From: CAYVUM01 sp964619055
GTDB taxonomy: Bacteria > Pseudomonadota > Alphaproteobacteria > Rhodospirillales > Defluviicoccaceae
NCBI GenBank assembly: GCA_964619055.1
Contig: CAZUDB010000077.1
Coordinates: 1 to 9,010, forward strand
Direction: 5' to 3'
Length of the DNA stretch: 9,010 bases
Part shown: piece by piece, positions 6,495 to 9,010 of the stretch
How positions within the stretch are numbered: the stretch's first letter is position 1
How the letters are laid out: each line of letters opens with the position of its first letter
The notes under the pieces: model-generated
Told to the model about the DNA's origin: nothing
Seen by the model: the letters and a program-made list of their open reading frames with translations, nothing else
Database searches by the model: none
Program-made: the position numbers and the translations under genes

Positions 6495-8705
6495 TCAGGA
6501 AAGGTCGAACCGATCTAGGTTCATGACCTTGTTCCACGCTGCGATGAAGTCCCTTACGAACTGTTCGCGAGAGTCTTCAGAGCCGTAGACTTCCGCGAGC
6601 GCCCGCAACTGTGAATTTGAGCCGAAGATCAGATCGACACGGGTGGCGGTCCATTTCGGATCGCCCGTTGCGCGGCTGCGTCCCTCGAACACGTCGTTGG
6701 CTTGTGAGACCACCTGCCAAGTCGTGCTCATGTCGAGCAGGTTCACGAAGAAGTCGTTGGTCAATGTCTCCGGCTGGTTGGTGAAGACACCGTGTTGGGA
6801 TTGTCCGACGTTCGCTCCCAGAACGCGCAGGCCGCCGACCAAGACCGTCATTTCGGGTGCGGTGAGTGTTAGAAGTTGCGCTCGATCGACCAACAACTCC
6901 TCAGCGGACACGGTATACTTGCCCTTAAGATAGTTCCGGAAACCGTCGGCAATGGGCTCGAGCACGGCGTAAGCGGCGACGTCCGTTTGCTCTTGTGTCG
7001 CATCCATGCGGCCCGGCATGAACGGGACCGGCAGGTCGTATCCGGCTTTTTTCGCCGCTGCCTCAACAGCTGCGCAACCGCCGAGGACGATCAGGTCGGC
7101 AAGCGAGACTTTTTTCCCTCCCGACTGCGCGTTGTTAAAGCCCTTTTGAACCGCTTCGAGTTTCTTGATCACGATCGCCAGTTGGGCAGGCTGGTTGACG
7201 TCCCAGTCTTTCGCCGGTGCTAAGCGGATGCGCGCGCCGTTCGGTCCCCCACGCATGTCAGACCCGCGGAAGGTGGCCGCCGACGCCCAGGCGACGGACA
7301 CTAGCTGCGAGATAGACAGGCCGGATTCAAGGATCTTGGCCTTGAGGGCGGAGATGTCCGCGTCTTCGATCAAGTCGTGATCGAGCGCGGGAATCGGGTC
7401 CTGCCAAAGCAGTTCCTCCGACGGCACCTCCTTGCCGAGATAGCGCGAACGCGGTCCCATGTCGCGATGAGTCAGCTTGAACCACGCCCGTGCGAACGCG
7501 TCCGCAAACTCATCGGGGTTCTCATGGAAACGCCGTGAAATCGGCTCATAGATCGGGTCCATCCGCAGGGCCATATCCGCCGTCGTCATGATCGGTGCAT
7601 GCCGTTTTGACGGATCGTGGGCATCCGGGACCGTGTCCGAGCCGGCGCCGTCCTTGGGGACCCATTGATTTGCACCGGCAGGGCTTTTGGTCAGCTCCCA
7701 TTCATAGCCAAACAGAACGTCGAAATAACCATTGTCCCACTGCGTTGGGTTGGTGGTCCAGGCACCCTCGATACCGCTGGTGATTGCGTCGCCGCCTTTG
7801 CCGCTGCCGTAGCTGCTGTTCCAACCGAGGCCTTGCTGTTCGATCGGGGCCCCTTCAGGTTCGGGACCGACAAGCGCCGCATCGCCCGCTCCGTGGCATT
7901 TCCCGAAGGTGTGTCCACCGGCGACCAGTGCGACGGTCTCCTCATCGTCCATCGCCATGCGGCCAAACGTCTCCCGGATGTCACGAGCAGAGGCGACAGG
8001 ATCCGGATTGCCGTTGGGGCCTTCCGGGTTCACATAAATTAGTCCCATTTGAACGGCAGCAAGCGGGTTCTCTAGCTTCCGGTCGTCAAAATAGCGTTTG
8101 TCGTCGAGCCACTCTGTTTCGGGACCCCAGTAGATGTCCTCCTCCGGCTCCCAGATATCGTTACGCCCACCGGCGAAGCCGAACGTCTTGAAACCCATCG
8201 ACTCCAGTGCGCAGTTACCGGCGAGGATCATCAGATCGGCCCACGACAGTTGTTTGCCGTACTTCCGCTTGATGGGCCACAGCAGCATGCGCGCCTTGTC
8301 GAGATTACCATTGTCCGGCCAGCTGTTCAGGGGCGCGAAGCGTTGGCTGCCGGAGCCCCCGCCACCGCGGCCGTCCGAGGTGCGGTACGTTCCGGCACTG
8401 TGCCACGCCATTCGGATAAACAGCGGCCCATAGTGGCCGTAATCCGCCGGCCACCAATCCTGCGACTCGGTCATTAACGCATAGAGGTCCTTCTTGACCG
8501 CGTCGAGGTCGAGTGCCCTGAAGGCTTCGGCGTAATTGAAGCCCGATCCCATAGGATCGCCTGCGGGCGGATTCTGGTGGAGAATCTTGAGGTTCAACTG
8601 GTTTGGCCACCACTTGCGGTTGGACATTGCGCCGTTTGCCGTCGGTAGCTGATGTCCGCTCATCACAGGGCATCTGCTTTCTGAATTCTCAGGTAAGCCG
8701 TCCAC
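6495..8705 (-). CDS. katG: Catalase-peroxidase
   Basis: KatG is a haem enzyme that decomposes hydrogen peroxide by catalase and peroxidase activities. Both peroxidase-like domains are complete. In numbering from the longer frame at 8729, the distal pocket RMAWHSAGTYR gives Arg106, Trp109 and His110. Tyr232 (IYVNPEG) and Met258 (GRMAM) complete the Trp-Tyr-Met crosslink needed for catalase activity. GGHTFGKCHG holds the proximal His273, with Trp324 and Asp385 near it and Arg422 (HRDMGP) as the mobile arginine. The start is chosen as GTG at 8705: AGAGAGGAG lies six bases upstream, and the resulting N-terminus, MDGLPENSESRCPVMSG, matches the usual short lead before the family's CPV/CPF motif. 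This gives 736 residues. The frame also allows ATG at 8726 or GTG at 8729, but these would translate the Shine-Dalgarno itself. It is monocistronic in view and converges with rocF at a hairpin terminator. Confidence 0.97.
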   Translation of the reverse strand: MDGLPENSESRCPVMSGHQLPTANGAMSNRKWWPNQLNLKILHQNPPAGDPMGSGFNYAEAFRALDLDAVKKDLYALMTESQDWWPADYGHYGPLFIRMAWHSAGTYRTSDGRGGGGSGSQRFAPLNSWPDNGNLDKARMLLWPIKRKYGKQLSWADLMILAGNCALESMGFKTFGFAGGRNDIWEPEEDIYWGPETEWLDDKRYFDDRKLENPLAAVQMGLIYVNPEGPNGNPDPVASARDIRETFGRMAMDDEETVALVAGGHTFGKCHGAGDAALVGPEPEGAPIEQQGLGWNSSYGSGKGGDAITSGIEGAWTTNPTQWDNGYFDVLFGYEWELTKSPAGANQWVPKDGAGSDTVPDAHDPSKRHAPIMTTADMALRMDPIYEPISRRFHENPDEFADAFARAWFKLTHRDMGPRSRYLGKEVPSEELLWQDPIPALDHDLIEDADISALKAKILESGLSISQLVSVAWASAATFRGSDMRGGPNGARIRLAPAKDWDVNQPAQLAIVIKKLEAVQKGFNNAQSGGKKVSLADLIVLGGCAAVEAAAKKAGYDLPVPFMPGRMDATQEQTDVAAYAVLEPIADGFRNYLKGKYTVSAEELLVDRAQLLTLTAPEMTVLVGGLRVLGANVGQSQHGVFTNQPETLTNDFFVNLLDMSTTWQVVSQANDVFEGRSRATGDPKWTATRVDLIFGSNSQLRALAEVYGSEDSREQFVRDFIAAWNKVMNLDRFDLS

Positions 8706-8710
8706 GGTGT

Positions 8711-8719
8711 TCTCCTCTC
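8711..8719 (-). promoter_or_regulatory. Shine-Dalgarno that decides the katG start
   Basis: On the minus strand AGAGAGGAG is followed by AACACC and then GTG at 8705. The six-base spacing from AGGAG is near ideal, so this site selects the GTG over the in-frame ATG at 8726 and GTG at 8729, which lie upstream of it. Confidence 0.7.
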
Positions 8720-9010
8720 TCGTCATCACTCGAATTGGGTTGCCTCACAAAACTCAACCTCTGCGCCATTTGGGCCGTTTGACTCGATGTCTCATCGCGA
8801 TTCTCTTCGACGTGACCACCTCCGCCGTTGTCATGGCTTAAGGGTAAGATTGGTTTTGAAATAAGAAAAACCGTTTAAGGTGATTTTTTTGATCGCATTT
8901 ATTGATTGAGTCCCGTCGCACACAGACTCGCTCGGTCGACGTTATCGAATGTGAAGAGTGCGTTAGAAACAAAGGCTGTATGCAAGCGCCGCGCACTCCA
9001 GAGGTGCAGC
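8720..9010. other. katG upstream region to the right edge, A/T-rich core, no recognised gene
   Basis: No clear gene is visible. The stretch 8838-8910 is strongly A/T-rich compared with its surroundings and is the best place for a katG promoter. It contains GGTTTT (8852-8857) facing AAAACC (8867-8872) and two TTAAGG copies (8838-8843, 8875-8880). I could not match the ATAG/CTAT pattern of a classical OxyR site or define a confident -35/-10. At the far right an ATG at 8980 opens a rightward frame (MQAPRTPEVQ) that leaves the window; ten codons are too few to call a gene, though AAAGG just upstream makes one possible. A divergent regulator gene such as oxyR is not visible in these bases. Confidence 0.4.

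Noticed and set aside
7617..8042. 141-codon open frame on the plus strand
   Set aside because: Antisense to the conserved first domain of katG; no recognisable protein features.

Overview
The window looks like a chromosomal segment of a fairly GC-rich alphaproteobacterium, possibly Rhodospirillales-like. This rests on the order zapE, mdh, sucC on one strand, a TCA-cycle arrangement I associate with alphaproteobacteria, and on the character of the malate dehydrogenase and succinyl-CoA ligase proteins. The exact genus cannot be read from the sequence.

Layout. Positions 1-871 (minus) hold most of sucC, cut by the left edge. Positions 985-1935 (minus) are mdh, read into sucC across a 113-bp gap. 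Positions 1936-2337 are a gene-free 402-bp stretch with the likely mdh promoter region. Positions 2338-3180 (plus) hold an A/T-rich, secreted-looking alpha/beta-hydrolase (LpqC/PHB-depolymerase-like esterase). One in-frame amber codon (2977-2979) separates its nucleophile serine from its catalytic Asp and His. Positions 3234-4391 (minus) are zapE, the AFG1-type P-loop ATPase. A short divergent intergenic region with a 2 x 17-bp tandem repeat follows. From there a membrane di-iron fatty-acid hydroxylase/sterol-desaturase-family gene (4496-5326) and an arginase gene (rocF, about 5346-6338) run rightward, close enough to be co-transcribed. A strong hairpin at 6392-6414 lies between the convergent rocF and katG. 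katG (6495-8705, minus) is a complete catalase-peroxidase. Its best start is a GTG with a strong Shine-Dalgarno, inside a slightly longer open frame. About 300 bp upstream of katG to the right edge hold no recognisable gene.

Working together: mdh and sucC belong to the TCA cycle, and zapE is the usual neighbour upstream of mdh. Here the pair is interrupted by the broken hydrolase gene, which looks like an acquired and decaying insertion. The hydroxylase-arginase pair is the most suggestive accessory unit: arginase makes ornithine, and some proteins of this hydroxylase superfamily (OlsE) hydroxylate the ornithine head group of ornithine lipids. That link is an inference. KatG is a stand-alone peroxide defence gene. 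I see no tRNA, rRNA, CRISPR array, transposase, phage gene or clear attachment site, and no strongly supported new defence or mobile system.
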